Shown here piece after piece: positions 35,801 through 46,660 of a stretch of 64,000 nucleotides of DNA. The notes below the pieces were generated by a model. That model saw only the letters and a list, made by a program, of their open reading frames with translations, was not told the origin of the DNA and ran no database searches. Position numbers and translations under genes: made by a program. The stretch comes from Ilex aquifolium (Eukaryota; Streptophyta; Magnoliopsida; Aquifoliales; Aquifoliaceae): positions 9,668,744 through 9,732,743 of the forward strand of contig OX637393.1 of NCBI GenBank assembly GCA_951799425.1. Reading direction: 5' to 3'. Position 1 is the stretch's first letter; the number at the start of each line of letters is the position of its first letter.

Positions 35801-37464
35801 CATTGGAGTGATAATAACAGGAAGAAGGGCATACACTTATCTTTAGTATTACCATCTCTTACTCAAATTTAGGCTAGGTCAATGATCACAGTGAAATGCT
35901 GTTTGATACATCTACTAATGGTGGATTTATGGAAGTTGTAGGTGCAGCCAGAGGTGGATTTATGCTTCCACTTCACTTAAATTGCACCAAACAATAGCAT
36001 GTGAAACATCTTACAAAACAATTCCCTATGCCCTTATTGTTGATTATGATCCACCAATTTACAATTAAAAACGCAAGCTGACGAGGCAACAACCAAATCA
36101 GAAATAAGAGAAGATGCAAGTTCACATATCTCATGCCATCACAATATGAAGAGCCATTGGTTGACCAATCCCTTCCAATTTGTTACCTGATTTATTTATT
36201 AGAAATCAACTAATCGCTGGTTATTAAATGGTCTACCGTACAAATTGTCATGTTTTTCCACTGGCAAGTCATCCTTTTCTTAATTTGCCAATCCATGTAG
36301 AATGCTTAATTTCTTTCATCCAATCCACTATGCCCTTGTACGCTTAACCTAACTATTCCCCACGGAATCACGAAAAGAACTTAAGGATTTCAAACTCTGT
36401 CACTAGAATTTCTATCACACATAGCATTCCATTCGATCTTCTCCCCTTTGCACACTACACTGTCCTTTGGCCAAACATTTCCAAATACCAAGAACATTGA
36501 CTAGTGTGAGATATATTTCCTAGACGAGTCTCTGGAAATTGGCCATGATTTCAAGATCTATTTAGCCACTCCACGAACTTGTAGCCTTGCCTCTCGAACA
36601 AATTTGCTTAAGACTGATGATGGCTTTCTGATGTCCTAATCATTGCTGCACTTCAGTTCACTTGACCATCAGCCACGGTTCTCTAACATCCAACTAAACT
36701 CTTCACCAACTTTTTCCGTCAGATGAAGAAAACCACCAACCCAAGTGATCTTGTTTCGTGATTGGAATTGCAGAAAGTGATAGACAATGTGAATATATGT
36801 CTCATATGCATAATTGTAGTCTTTGCTCAAATAATTATTATTGATCATCGACCATGTTTCAATAGGCATATGGTTCTAAGCCTAAAACATTCATGAATAC
36901 TTTCCTAGAGCCGACTTCTAGTTCCATATGTGCATAGTCAGTTTTTGTTTTGTTTTGTTTTGGAAACTCATTAATGAATGAAGAAATGAATTAATTTATG
37001 ATCACATAAATACTGAATGTAACTGGTCCTCTGTTTGATTTGTAAATGGTCAAATCCTTTGATTATTATGCATAATCTGTCAAATTTTATGTAATCTTTT
37101 GAGACCACTTGATATATTTCTATGTTTACTGGATTATGTCATCAGGCTTGCATCTAACTGTTAGATCTTTCTGCCCCTGCAGCAAGTTTTTGACTACGAT
37201 ACATTTAGTGCCGATGACATAATGGGGGAAGCTGAGATTGATATCCAGCCAATGATAACCTCTGCAATGGCATTCGGAGATGCTGGAATGTTTGGAGACA
37301 TGCAAATCGGAAAATGGCTGAAATCACATGACAACGCCCTGCTAGAAGATAGTACCGTAAACATTGTTGAAGGGAAGGTAAAACAGGCGGTATCGCTTAA
37401 ACTCCAGAATGTAGAATCTGGGGAAATAGATCTAGAACTGGAGTGGATGCCTCTTGAACAGTAG
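29890..37464 (+). CDS. AGD12: ArfGAP + C2 domain protein (AGD11/12/13 class)
   Basis: Coding exons: 29890-29929, 31035-31116, 32017-32092, 33930-34093, 34606-34741, 34978-35094, 35312-35407, 37183-37464; every junction is GT-AG and in phase, total 330 aa (Arabidopsis AGD12/ZAC is of similar size). It should stimulate GTP hydrolysis by ARF GTPases at membranes. The zinc finger C30-x2-C33-x16-C50-x2-C53 is followed by 'CCGVHRSLG' with the catalytic Arg finger R58. A linker (about 120-166) leads to a C2 domain from about 170 that binds phospholipid with Ca2+, with 'SDPYV' near 195 and 'YDTFSADDIMGE' near 243. The C-terminus 'LELEWMPLEQ' is typical. The symbol follows the closest family member by recall; AGD11 or AGD13 are possible. 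Introns 3 and 7 contain repeats. Confidence 0.93.
32112..32156. repeat. (CT)n-(CA)n compound microsatellite in ArfGAP intron 3
   Basis: A CT run (about 32112-32129) passes directly into a CA run (32130-32156), just 20 bp after the exon 3 donor site. Confidence 0.9.
32765..33229. repeat. Inverted segmental duplication, left arm (ArfGAP intron 3)
   Basis: Reverse-complementary to 38563-39310. Paired words include 'gatagctcac' (32918) with 'gtgagctatc' (39162), 'agtagtgcacaagtg' (32811) with 'cacttgtgcactacta' (39251), and 'tagatttagcatgtgaacat' with 'atgttcatatgctaaatcta'. The arm continues into TRIM sequence at 33230. Confidence 0.75.
33230..33690 (-). mobile_element. TRIM retroelement, minus strand, in ArfGAP intron 3
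   Basis: Two LTR-like segments of about 100 bp (33230-33335 and 33593 to about 33690) share 'accaattggcaatgggtg', 'atataaacc', 'tggtggt(g/c)ctaatta'. On the minus strand the first ends in TG...CA form and is preceded by a purine-rich tract ('gagggagggtg'); a decayed Met-tRNA-type primer site lies next to the right LTR. No coding capacity. Ends of the right LTR are eroded. Confidence 0.6.
35408..37182. other. ArfGAP intron 7, contains an unclassified insertion
   Basis: The middle (about 35600-36900) is less AT-rich than neighbouring introns and has a 66-codon minus-strand frame at 36669-36869 without a family motif. It could be a retro-copied transcript or decayed transposon in reverse orientation, but no terminal features were found. 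Confidence 0.35.
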
Positions 37465-38198
37465 GTGTATATAATTTTTTTGCCGCTCTGATTTTGCATT
37501 CAACAATAAATGTGTGAGGTTGTACGAGTTATTTAGATGGAATTGCACCATATATATTTTGTATTTTGGACATAGAATTGCACTACAGACACTGTTGCTT
37601 CTTTTGTATTTTCTCAATTCAATTTAACTTTTCTTTATTTTGTAAATTCTGAACGCATGACAGACGATACTTAAAAACGTTACTTAATTGCACGTTCACT
37701 AATGAAGGGGGAATTTTTTTTTTTTTGGGGGGATTATTTTAGGTTGTTGCAAATTCTGAGGGCAGAAGAAACTCTATTATGATCCTCTTGATTGGAGATG
37801 GTGTCCCTCAGCCCTCCATTTTTTTTTTTTCGTTTTGATCATCTTCCTAATTAGGCTTTCATATACCAATTTGATCATGAGACCATTCATGTAATATACA
37901 GAGAAAATCTACATAACCGAATTAAGATTGCTCAGGCACTTGTAAGGACATCAGGCAGAAATGTGAGAAGATTTGAGCGAACAAGACAACATTGTTACCA
38001 TCCATGTTGGGAAGGGAAACAGTCAAAAAGAAAAAGCAGGATCCTATTAAATAGACTTAACTTACAAACAATTATTGGGTACTTGGACGATGTGCGAGAG
38101 GATGATAAACAATCGTCAACTTTGGTTGAGACAGGAACGAGTTTTGTGATTTTCTTGTAGCGAAAAGGTCTTGAGTTTTAACGATGTTAAAAAGAGTT
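37465..38198. other. 3' flank of the ArfGAP gene
   Basis: Presumed 3' untranslated region followed by intergenic DNA. A short frame at 37963-38160 has no recognisable domain. The end ('gatgttaaaaagagtt') resembles the purine-rich tract that precedes the right TRIM LTR. Confidence 0.45.
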
Positions 38199-38562
38199 TG
38201 TATCACACATCGAACAATTAAGAGGTTGATTTATATACTTGAGAGACCACTTCATCCATTGTCAATTGGTTTTATGTTGGATGCGCTAACATGGTATTAG
38301 AGCTGGGTCTTCGGTGGTATTGGGTCAAGTCTCTTACCCAGTTGAATTTTTCGGTATGCATAGTTGTTTGTTTGTTGTGCCAGCTTGAATTTTTCGGTAT
38401 GCATAATTGTTTGTTTGTTTGTTGTGCCAGCTTGAATCCCATGAAAGGGAGATAAGAGAGTTTGTATGTCATATTGAATAATTAAAACCACCAAAGTTAA
38501 TTTATATACTCGAGGGACCACTCCACCCAATGCTAACTGATTTTGGGTTAGAAGTTCTAACA
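38199..38562 (+). mobile_element. TRIM retroelement, plus strand
   Basis: LTR 1 is 38199-38291 (TGTATCACAC...CTAACA) and LTR 2 is 38463-38562 (TGTATGTCAT...CTAACA), sharing 'atttatatactcgagggacc'-type sequence. The primer site 'tggtattagagc', matching initiator Met-tRNA, begins immediately after LTR 1 at 38292. A purine tract ('gaaagggagataagagag') precedes LTR 2. The interior includes a roughly 50-bp tandem duplication ('gaatttttcggtatgcat'). Too small to encode protein. No matching target duplication: LTR 1 is itself preceded by a purine tract, suggesting a tandem array. Confidence 0.75.
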
Positions 38563-39310
38563 GACTAGATGTTCATATGCTAAATCTAAAACAACTACGT
38601 ACTTTCAATATGCCACTCTAGAAAGTCGGATTCCATTCTTTATTGAACTTTATACATCCTAATTATTTTTATTTTTTTCGTTATACAGGGAAATCCCAAG
38701 GTCTGTCCTCAGTGAGTAGAGAAACACTTATGTCACTCAGGTTCGTGATTTGAGTAGAACCAAGGGTAAAATCCGGGTGTATGAACTGGTCTCTCAACTC
38801 ATACACCATTTAAATCAGTACTTGCGCTTTGTCGGGGATTTAAGACCCACACCAGAAACTTGGATACGGTTCGTCCAAGCAACTGAGATCTTATCCTACA
38901 AAACAGCCACGCTTTTGCGCCCAGGGGACTTCGAACCCTGACATCCTAATTGGTTTAAGGGAAATCATACACTTCGACGCACTAGGATCACAATAGCTAC
39001 CAGTATATGGGGTTTCATTGATCAACAATTCCATAAAGCCCTTTGAACAATTCAACTCAACTCAGCCTTTATCTCAAACTATTTGGAGTTGGCAACATGA
39101 ATCCTATTTATGCATATGTTGTACTAAGGACCATATTTTTTTTTTTTAAACCGTGAGCTATCATTTATTTTTCACTATTTCGGTCCAAGTTAAGTTCAAC
39201 CCACGTATACCTCTCACAGTACCATCGACATATATCCAACCACTTTTCGTCACTTGTGCACTACTAGGTCATCATTTAAAAACATGTCCAAAATCTAAGT
39301 CGCTTTTCAC
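38563..39310. repeat. Inverted segmental duplication, right arm
   Basis: Reverse complement of 32765-33229, contiguous with TRIM LTR 2 just as the left arm is contiguous with its TRIM. It is interrupted by a 277-bp SINE-like insertion at 38664-38940. Confidence 0.75.
38664..38940 (-). mobile_element. SINE-like retro-insertion, minus strand
   Basis: Flanked by an 11-bp direct repeat ACATCCTAATT (38653-38663 and 38941-38951). On the minus strand it starts 'cagggttcgaagtcccctgg' (B-box-like GTTCGAAGTCC) and ends in an A-rich tail 'cgaaaaaaataaaaat'. The inverted left arm lacks it, providing the empty site. The A box is missing, so the copy is 5' truncated. Confidence 0.75.
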
Positions 39311-39811
39311 TTAATTTATTTTTAGACATAGAATTGCACTATATACACGGTTGCTTCTTTTGTATTTCTCAATTCAATTTCGCTTTTCTTTCTTTTGTAA
39401 ATTTACTCATTATGAAAGAGGATACCATTGTGTAAATCTACTCATTATGAACTTGAGATAAGTTGTTGGAAATCTTGATTCAGCGTTGTATATGACATTT
39501 TTCTTTTCTCAAATGAAGAGAAAGGACAATTTCGCATTATTTCATGTAACTACACTATATTGATGCTATGTCGAGCTCAAAGAATTCAAGGTACACTATA
39601 GGGAGTTTGTTGTTTAATCCAATCCCATATAAATAGTTATCTAGTCTGTTGGATAGTTTATTCATTTTGTGGAATAAGTATGGCATTGGCTAAAATGCAC
39701 CCAACCCAGTGAAACAACATTCAATTCCTTCTTTGTACCAATTTTTCATGAGACTACACCTGGTTGAGCTTGTTTGCAATGATACTTAGAACTTTTTTTT
39801 TGGAAAACTAG
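39311..39811. other. Intergenic sequence, nothing recognised
   Basis: Contains a loose repeat of 'aaatctactcattatgaa' (39397 and 39436 regions). No gene or element ends found. Confidence 0.45.
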
Positions 39812-40677
39812 TGTAACAGCCCAAAATAGGGTGGAAGTTTTATATGAGTTATGAGGGAATTCTGAAGGAATATGAAGATAAATGATAAAAGTAATTTGGT
39901 TCGCAATAGTATTCGATTCCGTCGTATTTGATTTTTTGGGACATTTTGGAATTGAGACCTCAACTTCAAAACTAAAGATTATCGAATCAGAAAACACTTT
40001 GAGGTACATCCTAAATCTATTTGCAAAGAATAATATTCTTGAATATTCCATATTTATACTCTATTTGATTTGCAGGTTCTTATTTATGAGATTTCATCGA
40101 ATTTGTGTTGTAAATGGGGGTATATTTGATATATGAATCATGTTTTGTATGGATGGGGTTGGTAGATGCCTTGACCATTGAGAGGATGCATAGAATTCGT
40201 ACGACTTGGATCTTATTTGACATGGATATGCATTGATGTATGACTATGTGATTCTTGTTGATTGAGCTTTTCTAATTTGATTTCGTATCACAAATTTGAT
40301 TATATACTTTTGTTCTATTGAACATATTATTCCCTATCATATTATATACTTTCCCGTTGTATTTATTTTTCAAATTGACCTAAGAAGAAAGAATCGGGGT
40401 AGAAATAATCAAAGAATTCAAGATAATTGAAGATTTATAATTTGATCAAAATTCTTGTATTAGTTGATTTGTTAACATTTAATTTAAGATTTGAGATTAT
40501 AACTTTATTCAGGGTGGATGGTATTATTGGACCATTTATTGTATAAATTGAAGGCTTTATTATCAATTTTAATTTTATTCGAGGTAATAGGGCTCTGACA
40601 TTGTATTTGGAGATTATTTTATGGTTTATTGTGATTGATTCTATTAGCTAATGTATTCAAAAAACAAAGACATTACA
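39812..40677. mobile_element. Probable solo LTR of a Ty3/gypsy element
   Basis: Begins TGTAACAGCCCAAAATAGG and ends TTACA, giving the TGTAA/TTACA inverted termini usual for Tekay/Del-type gypsy LTRs. The flanks are ACTAG (39807-39811) and ACTAC (40678-40682), a 5-bp target duplication with one mismatch. No internal region or second LTR is adjacent, so it probably arose by LTR-LTR recombination. Confidence 0.55.
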
Positions 40678-40684
40678 ACTACGA

Positions 40685-41000
40685 CTGTCAATGGATCATG
40701 TCGGGTTCGTGTTGTATTTAAGTCGTGTCGTCTTAAAATTTGTTCAACTCAAACCCAACCTCTTTTATATTTGTGTCTAGCCGGATTCGTGTCGTGCTAG
40801 ATTTGTGTCGTGTATAAGCCGTTTATAAATAGTGTTTAGCTAATTTATGTTGTGTTTAGTCGGTTTCGTGTTGACCCATTTATTTCACATATATAATGGG
40901 TCCACCTTTTTACCACCAGAACTCCCAAGAATCAACTTAAATCCATTAATTTTATACTGATTCATATCGGGATTGCGGATCATATCTAAAAATGTCCGGC
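40685..41000. repeat. Degraded hAT-type 'gtgtcgggttcgtg' repeat
   Basis: Contains 'gactgtcaatggatcatgtc', 'gtcgggttcgtgttg' and repeated 'cgtgtcgtg' words, like the subterminal repeats of the hAT element at 42356-43145. Boundaries unresolved. Confidence 0.35.
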
Positions 41001-41159
41001 CTTTGAAAAATTAGGATATAACCTAGATACTTTGAGATGAAGGTAGTCATTTTTTCCCGTAAATGTCAAACAGATCCATACTTACTTTTTTCATCATAAA
41101 TGAAGAGTGTTACTTTGAGACTCGTTTGATTATGGAAATAAACCAGTTATGACCCGTTT

Positions 41160-42190
41160 ATAACTGAAAGATGAATACTGAAAGTTAAATGCTGAATTTT
41201 TTAATTTGCACGATATTTGGTATCTTATCAAATTTAAGTATTGAGAGTATATTTTGTCCATTATGAAGAATTTATAAAATCTTTACTAACTAACATTTTC
41301 AGTATTAAGTGATAAGTAGGTGACTTGTTACTTAAAATTTTAGCTTATTTTTAAGAAATGCTTAAAATATTTAGCTGTGTGAGTTAAGTGTTTCAAATAT
41401 TCAGTTTTAAATATTAAGTGGTATTATTATTAAGTGGTGTTTGCTAAAAATGAAAACTGAATATTAAAAATTGAATGCTAAATTTTTTAATTTGTAAATT
41501 GTTTGGTATCTACTGAAATTTAAGTATTAAATTGAATCAGACTGTTTAATAAATATAAAGAGCTGAAATCTAAAAATTATTATTATTCTAATTTTACCAT
41601 TCTTTTTAACCATCTCACCACAATTATCTTACTTCTACCACCATCATCACAATGACGGTAGTGGTGGTGGTGGTGGTGGTGGTGGTGGTGATGGTGATGG
41701 TGATGGTCGTGGTGACAGTAATACAATGGTAGTAGTGGTGACACAATAACAAGGGTGGTGAAGGTGACACAATGATGGTAATGGTAATGGTGATGATGGC
41801 GATGACGATGACTGTGACACAATGATGGTGTCAATAGTGATGGTTGTGGTGGTGGCAAGGAAACAATAGTAGCGACAGTGGTGGTGGCAGCGACGATGAC
41901 AACACAATGGTGATAATGGTGGAAAATGGTGAATATTGAAAAGTTAAGAGTGTAAAATGCATTGAAGATATATTTGTCGATTATGAGAAATTTATAAAAT
42001 TTTTACTTATTAATATTTTTAGCATTAAGTGATAAATAGGTGATTTGCTACTTAAAATTTTAGCATATTTTTAACAAGTACTTAAACTATTAAGTAGTAT
42101 AAGTTTTAAGTTATCAAACAGATTTAATTCATTGAATACTTAAAATATTCAATTTTAAGTATTAGATGGTGTTATCAAACTAACCCTAAA
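41160..42190. repeat. Nested MITE repeats with a GGT/GAT-rich core
   Basis: The block 'ctgaatattaaaaattgaat...ttttttaatttg' occurs near 41168 and again near 41455, and the block 'agaa(t/a)tttataaaat' plus 'ttaagtgataa(g/a)tagg' occurs near 41265 and 41988. The second copy is split by a (GGT)n/(GAT)n region at 41640-41930. The right end 'gtgttatcaaactaacccta' is typical of PIF/Harbinger-like MITE termini. The long poly-His frame on the minus strand is a trinucleotide artefact. Confidence 0.45.
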
Positions 42191-42355
42191 CAACCTATTA
42201 ATCAATCACTCCCATTTGTTTGATTGTGACCTAAATATTAGTTAAAATTCTCTGTTAATTCAATGTTTATGAGGAATTACATTAATAGATTTCGTCTAAA
42301 GAATATTATTGTTACTTGTATTGATGTAACTACTCCTCAATTATGTGATTGGGAG

Positions 42356-43145
42356 TAGAGGTGTCAAACGTGTTGGGTTTGGTTATTTCGTGTCGGGTTG
42401 ATTTTGAGTTTGTGTCGAAAATCCCAAAACTTAAACTTGACATGTTTAATAATCGTCTCGAGATGTGTAAACACTAATCTGACCTGACCATTAAACGGGT
42501 TACCCGAACCCGATTTGTTTGACACATTTAATAAACAAGTCGTTTTCGGATTAACACACATAACATGATCTGTTTAACTTGTTTATCACACATAATATAG
42601 ACTTGTTTAACACACATAACTTGTTTCAACACCAGTTCATTACCATTAAATACATCATTCATCCAAAATTTCAAATAATTTTTTTACAAATAACATATCA
42701 CATCTCATCTATGAAATTAACTAAAATGTATTTAAGTTTCAACCCAAAAATTAAAGCAAGAACTATACTAGTATACTGTCATAATAATGTTAAGAACTAT
42801 ACTATCAATTATCATAGTAGAAGCAAAAACTAATAAGTAATAATGTTAAGACCATATCAGTCATACATAATAGACAAACTATACTGCCATAAATGGGCTA
42901 AATAGGTCTACAATGGGTTACATCGGGTTCATGTCCGAATCATGTCAACTCGTTTAAAATATACGGATTAATCAGGTCAAAATCGGGTTGACCTGATTTT
43001 GATATGAATCCAACATTATTTTTTTTGTGTTTAAGCGTGTTGATCCATTTTAACCTATTAACTCGTTTAATTTCGTGTCTAATCCATTAATTTCGTGTTT
43101 GATTTGTATCGTGCTAACATGTCTTGTCCAAAATTGAGAAACCTA
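42356..43145. mobile_element. Non-autonomous hAT-like element
   Basis: Perfect 8-bp duplication ATTGGGAG flanks it (42348-42355 and 43146-43153). The left end is 'tagaggtgtcaaacgtgttg' and the right end read in reverse is 'taggtttctcaattttgg', a weak inverted repeat. Both sides carry many 'cgtgtcgggttgattttg'-like subterminal words. No transposase. Confidence 0.8.
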
Positions 43146-43299
43146 ATTGGGAGGACAATACATAATCAATCAGGGGTCAAACACACCATGAACTCGTGTA
43201 ATTGAAATTTCTCTTTCTTGTACAAGACGCACCCTCCACCGAAGAAAATAACATATGGGTTGTTTACCTTTGACCCCAAAATACATTTGAAACATACGA

Positions 43300-43590
43300 A
43301 ATTTGAATCCTCTCACTTTCAAAGGTTGTCGGTTTCGATCAAGTACAATCATTTATCGTTCAAATTATTAGGTCTTATTGGATATCCATTGACCCGTAGC
43401 AACTCAAAATTTTGGAACCCACTAAATTTACCGGTTTATGATTGATCTCGATTAATACGAAATTTGAATCATCTCACGTGTCTGCCTTTTGATCAAATTG
43501 GGATTGGGAAGAAGATTAATCGAGGTATACGTAAACTGGTTCAGACATTCTTAACTATTGAACCAAAAGAAAAAATTAAAATTGAAAGGG
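43300..43590 (+). repeat. SINE-like remnant upstream of the dehydrogenase
   Basis: 'gaagattaatcgaggtatac gtaaactggt' and 'attgaaccaaaagaaaaaat' match the 3' half and A-rich tail of a copy at 56330-56545 ('gagattaatcgaggtgtata... actattgaatcaaaaaaaa'). Confidence 0.4.
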
Positions 43591-43746
43591 TCCAGATCCA
43601 AACATACCACATACCTCAACTTTTTTCTTTTCTTTGGCAACAAGTAGCCCCTGGGAGTCTATGACTTCACCCATGACATCGTATTTTGGTTTTTTCACAG
43701 GGCATTACATCATAGTAGATTACACAACTGCTCATAACAACAATCA

Positions 43747-43753
43747 TATATAA
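43747..43753 (+). promoter_or_regulatory. TATA box of the alcohol dehydrogenase gene
   Basis: TATATAA lies 76 bp before the ATG at 43829. A start of transcription about 30 bp downstream would give a leader of roughly 45-50 nt that is A-rich, as is common in plants. Confidence 0.6.
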
Positions 43754-43828
43754 GCCACGACCATATTGATGAGAAGCAGCCAACAAACAACCAGAAAAAA
43801 AAAACCCAACAGACAAACGCAAACAAAG

Positions 43829-46660
43829 ATGTCAGGATCAGAATCACAAGAGGAAACACAAAAAGCATTTGGATGGGCAGTTAGAGATTCCTCAGGAATC
43901 TTCTCTCCATTCCACTTTACAAGGAGGTACAATTCTTTCTTCTTCACTCCTATTCCTCTGTTTCTACTTCTATTTCCTTGAATACAAGAGAGTTGCATGG
44001 CATGCATGAATTAACCATCACAATTTATAAAAAAGTCATAAGCATTCAAGCCCATTTAACCACACAACCTGAACCAGACTATAGCCTGTGCAACCCAAAC
44101 TGGAACATTGGGGCAGCATCTAGGGGCTGTTACACAAGCTTTTTCCTGGTAAAACCAAGTAATGCAGGTTTGCATACCCACTTAGAGAGATATACTCATT
44201 CTGGTTGTATTCGAATAGTGTCTTAGCAGAAGTGCCAACATATCGGTCATACCAGTGTGCATTTTTTGGAGAAGTTAGTGGTAGGCAGCGTTACTCTATT
44301 CTGAAGAGGTTGATTCACAAACTGTCCACATGTACTTTTGAAATTATTCCTCACATTCCAATATGTATCCAGAACTTTGATATTTTTGGGTGGACTGGGG
44401 CTTGGTCGTGGGGGAAAGGGGGGCGGCTTCTGATTAGTCTTCAGATGACATGTAGGAAAATATATAGAAAGAAAGTGGAGGGCCGAACGCTTGAAAATCA
44501 CCTCATAAATTATGTTATCAAATCCAGAAAAATTTCAAACTTGGACACCTCCCCAAGAATATGTTCATCATTCAATTGAGACCCAATTAATAATATTCAA
44601 GTAGTGAAAAAGGAGCAAATATAGATTCACTACATTTTGCACATACCAAAAAAAAACCAGAAGTTTCTTCTCTTTTTTCTGTAACTTCCATTGTCTTTGT
44701 AGTCGTCGAAACCTGAAAGAGATGATAAATATGAAGGATTAAAATTAGCATTAGCTTTGATCATCTATAGATTTAACTGGCCATGAAGCCTCTTTTTGTG
44801 CTTTGGCTTGTAACAAGAAACAGGATGAATTAGACACACACACACAATACATAATTTTCACAATGTTTTGCTATTTGATCCCAGGGCCAATGGAGAGAAT
44901 GACATCACAATGAAGATTCTCTATTGTGGGATATGCCATTCTGATTTGCACATGGCTAAAAATGAAGTTGGAATTTCCTTATATCCTATGGTTCCTGGGT
45001 ATGTTTTTTGAAGTAACTTTTATTTCTTGTCCTTTCAATTTTTAGCATGAGATTGTGGGTGTGGTCACTTTCAATATCAAGTAACATACTTAACCTCATC
45101 TTAGTTCCTCAAAAACAGGCATGAGATTGTGGGTGTGGTCACCAAGGTTGGCAACATGGTGAAAAAATTCAAAGTCGGAGATAAAACAGCTGTGGGCTGC
45201 ATGGTTGGCTCCTGTGGTGCATGCAATAGCTGCCAGGATGACTTAGAAAACTATTGCCCCAAATCAATCAACACTTACACCTTCTTCGAATGGGAAGGAA
45301 CTAAAAACTACGGCGGCTATTCCGACATCTTCGTCGTAGACGAGCAATTTGCTGTCCGATTTCCCGACAACCTCTTGCCAGAAGGCGGTGCCCCGTTACT
45401 TTGTGCCGGTATCACAGTCTATAGCCCTATGAAGTATTTCGGCCTCAGTGAGCCAGGGAAGCATTTGGGTGTGGTAGGGCTAGGTGGATTAGGGCATGTG
45501 GCCGTGAAGTTTGCCAAGGCATTTGGTATGAAGGTAACAGTGATAAGTACATCCCTGAGCAAAAAAGAGGAAGCATTAGAACAACTTGGTGCTGACTCAT
45601 TTTTGGTTAGCCGTGACCCGCAACAAATGCAGGTGAAGGTTTTGTAAGATGATGTGAGAAGTTATGATATAATTTTGGTTTCGATCTGTTTATGTGAAGT
45701 GTAATTTTATGCTGTGTTTTATATTATGCAGGCTGCTGTGGGCACAATGGATGGCATTCTTGATACAGTCTCTGTGCCTCATGCTCTGCAACCTTTGATT
45801 GATCTTTTGAAATGTAATGGGAAGCTTATAATGTTAGGGGCACCAGACTTAGAGAAACCAGTTGAATTGTCTGTTCTGCCTCTGCTTCTTGGTAAGTTCA
45901 TAGCCCCCCCTTTCTCTTTCTTCCTTTCTCTTCCCACAGCACAAAGAAATAAATGACAGAAAGGGTTTAAAAGCAGATTTCGGGGTGGGAAAAAAATGCA
46001 TTGCAGCTAGCCTCTCATTCATTCTTTCTTTCTCACCATTAAAAGAAAACTATTTCCCAGGCATCATAAATTTTTGTTATCATATGATTCAGCTAAAGTA
46101 ATTTTGGTGGTAAATGAAATAATAAGTAAATAACCGATCATAATGGATAAATGAATTTGTGAACTAATGAAAAATCCGTACAGGTACCTAAGTTCAAATG
46201 ACAAGATAATAGTTAAATGTAATGTTCACAAGATTGATATCATAAATAGTTTCAAGACATTTCTTCAAACAAGAAAAGTTTCACATTTCTGACGCAAATA
46301 CAAAGTCACTAATAGGTACATGCTGTCAAGCTCACCAATGATGATTGAAAGATAGGTTAAGTCAAAAAAAAAAAAAAAATTTGGTTAAGTCCAAAAAACA
46401 AAAAAATTTGGTCAAGTCGAATTCACTTGTGATGAGATCTAAGTGATTTTTCAATTATAGGGAGGAAGCTTATAGCAGGAAGCGTGACAGGGGGCATGAA
46501 GGAGACACAAGAAATGATAGATTTTGCAGGGAAGCACAATATAACTGCAGTTGTTGAAGTTATTTCAATAAACTATGTGAACACAGCTATGGAGCGACTA
46601 GCGAAAGGGGATGTCCGCTATCGGTTTGTCATTGACATCGCAAACACCTTGACTACTTAA
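43829..46660 (+). CDS. Zinc-dependent alcohol dehydrogenase, cinnamyl-alcohol/mannitol dehydrogenase family (5 exons)
   Basis: Exons: 43829-43926, 44885-44998, 45119-45632, 45732-45891, 46461-46660; GT-AG introns in phase, 361 aa, the usual family size. The enzyme interconverts an alcohol and aldehyde with NADP(H), probably in the cytosol. Catalytic zinc ligands C50 ('GICHSDLH'), H72/E73 ('PGHE') and C166 ('APLLCAG'); structural zinc C103, C106, C109, C117; Rossmann motif GLGGLG at 191-196; 'VISTS' 212-216 with Ser at the position that favours NADP; C-terminal '[20 protein letters not shown]'. It resembles the ELI3/mannitol dehydrogenase and 8-hydroxygeraniol dehydrogenase branch more than lignin CAD4/5; substrate cannot be told from sequence. 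A TATA box lies 76 bp upstream. Intron 2 contains a duplicated copy of the exon 3 start. Confidence 0.94.
45045..45068 (+). repeat. Duplicate of exon 3 start inside dehydrogenase intron 2
   Basis: A 24-bp segment (starting gcatgagattgtggg) is identical to the first 24 bases of exon 3 at 45119-45142, 74 bp downstream. It follows a pyrimidine tract and TTTAG, so it carries a decoy splice acceptor. Splicing there shifts the frame and reaches a TGA at the real exon 3 start. Confidence 0.9.

Noticed and set aside
41583-41907. Minus-strand His-rich frames
   Set aside because: Produced by a GGT/GAT repeat inside a MITE.
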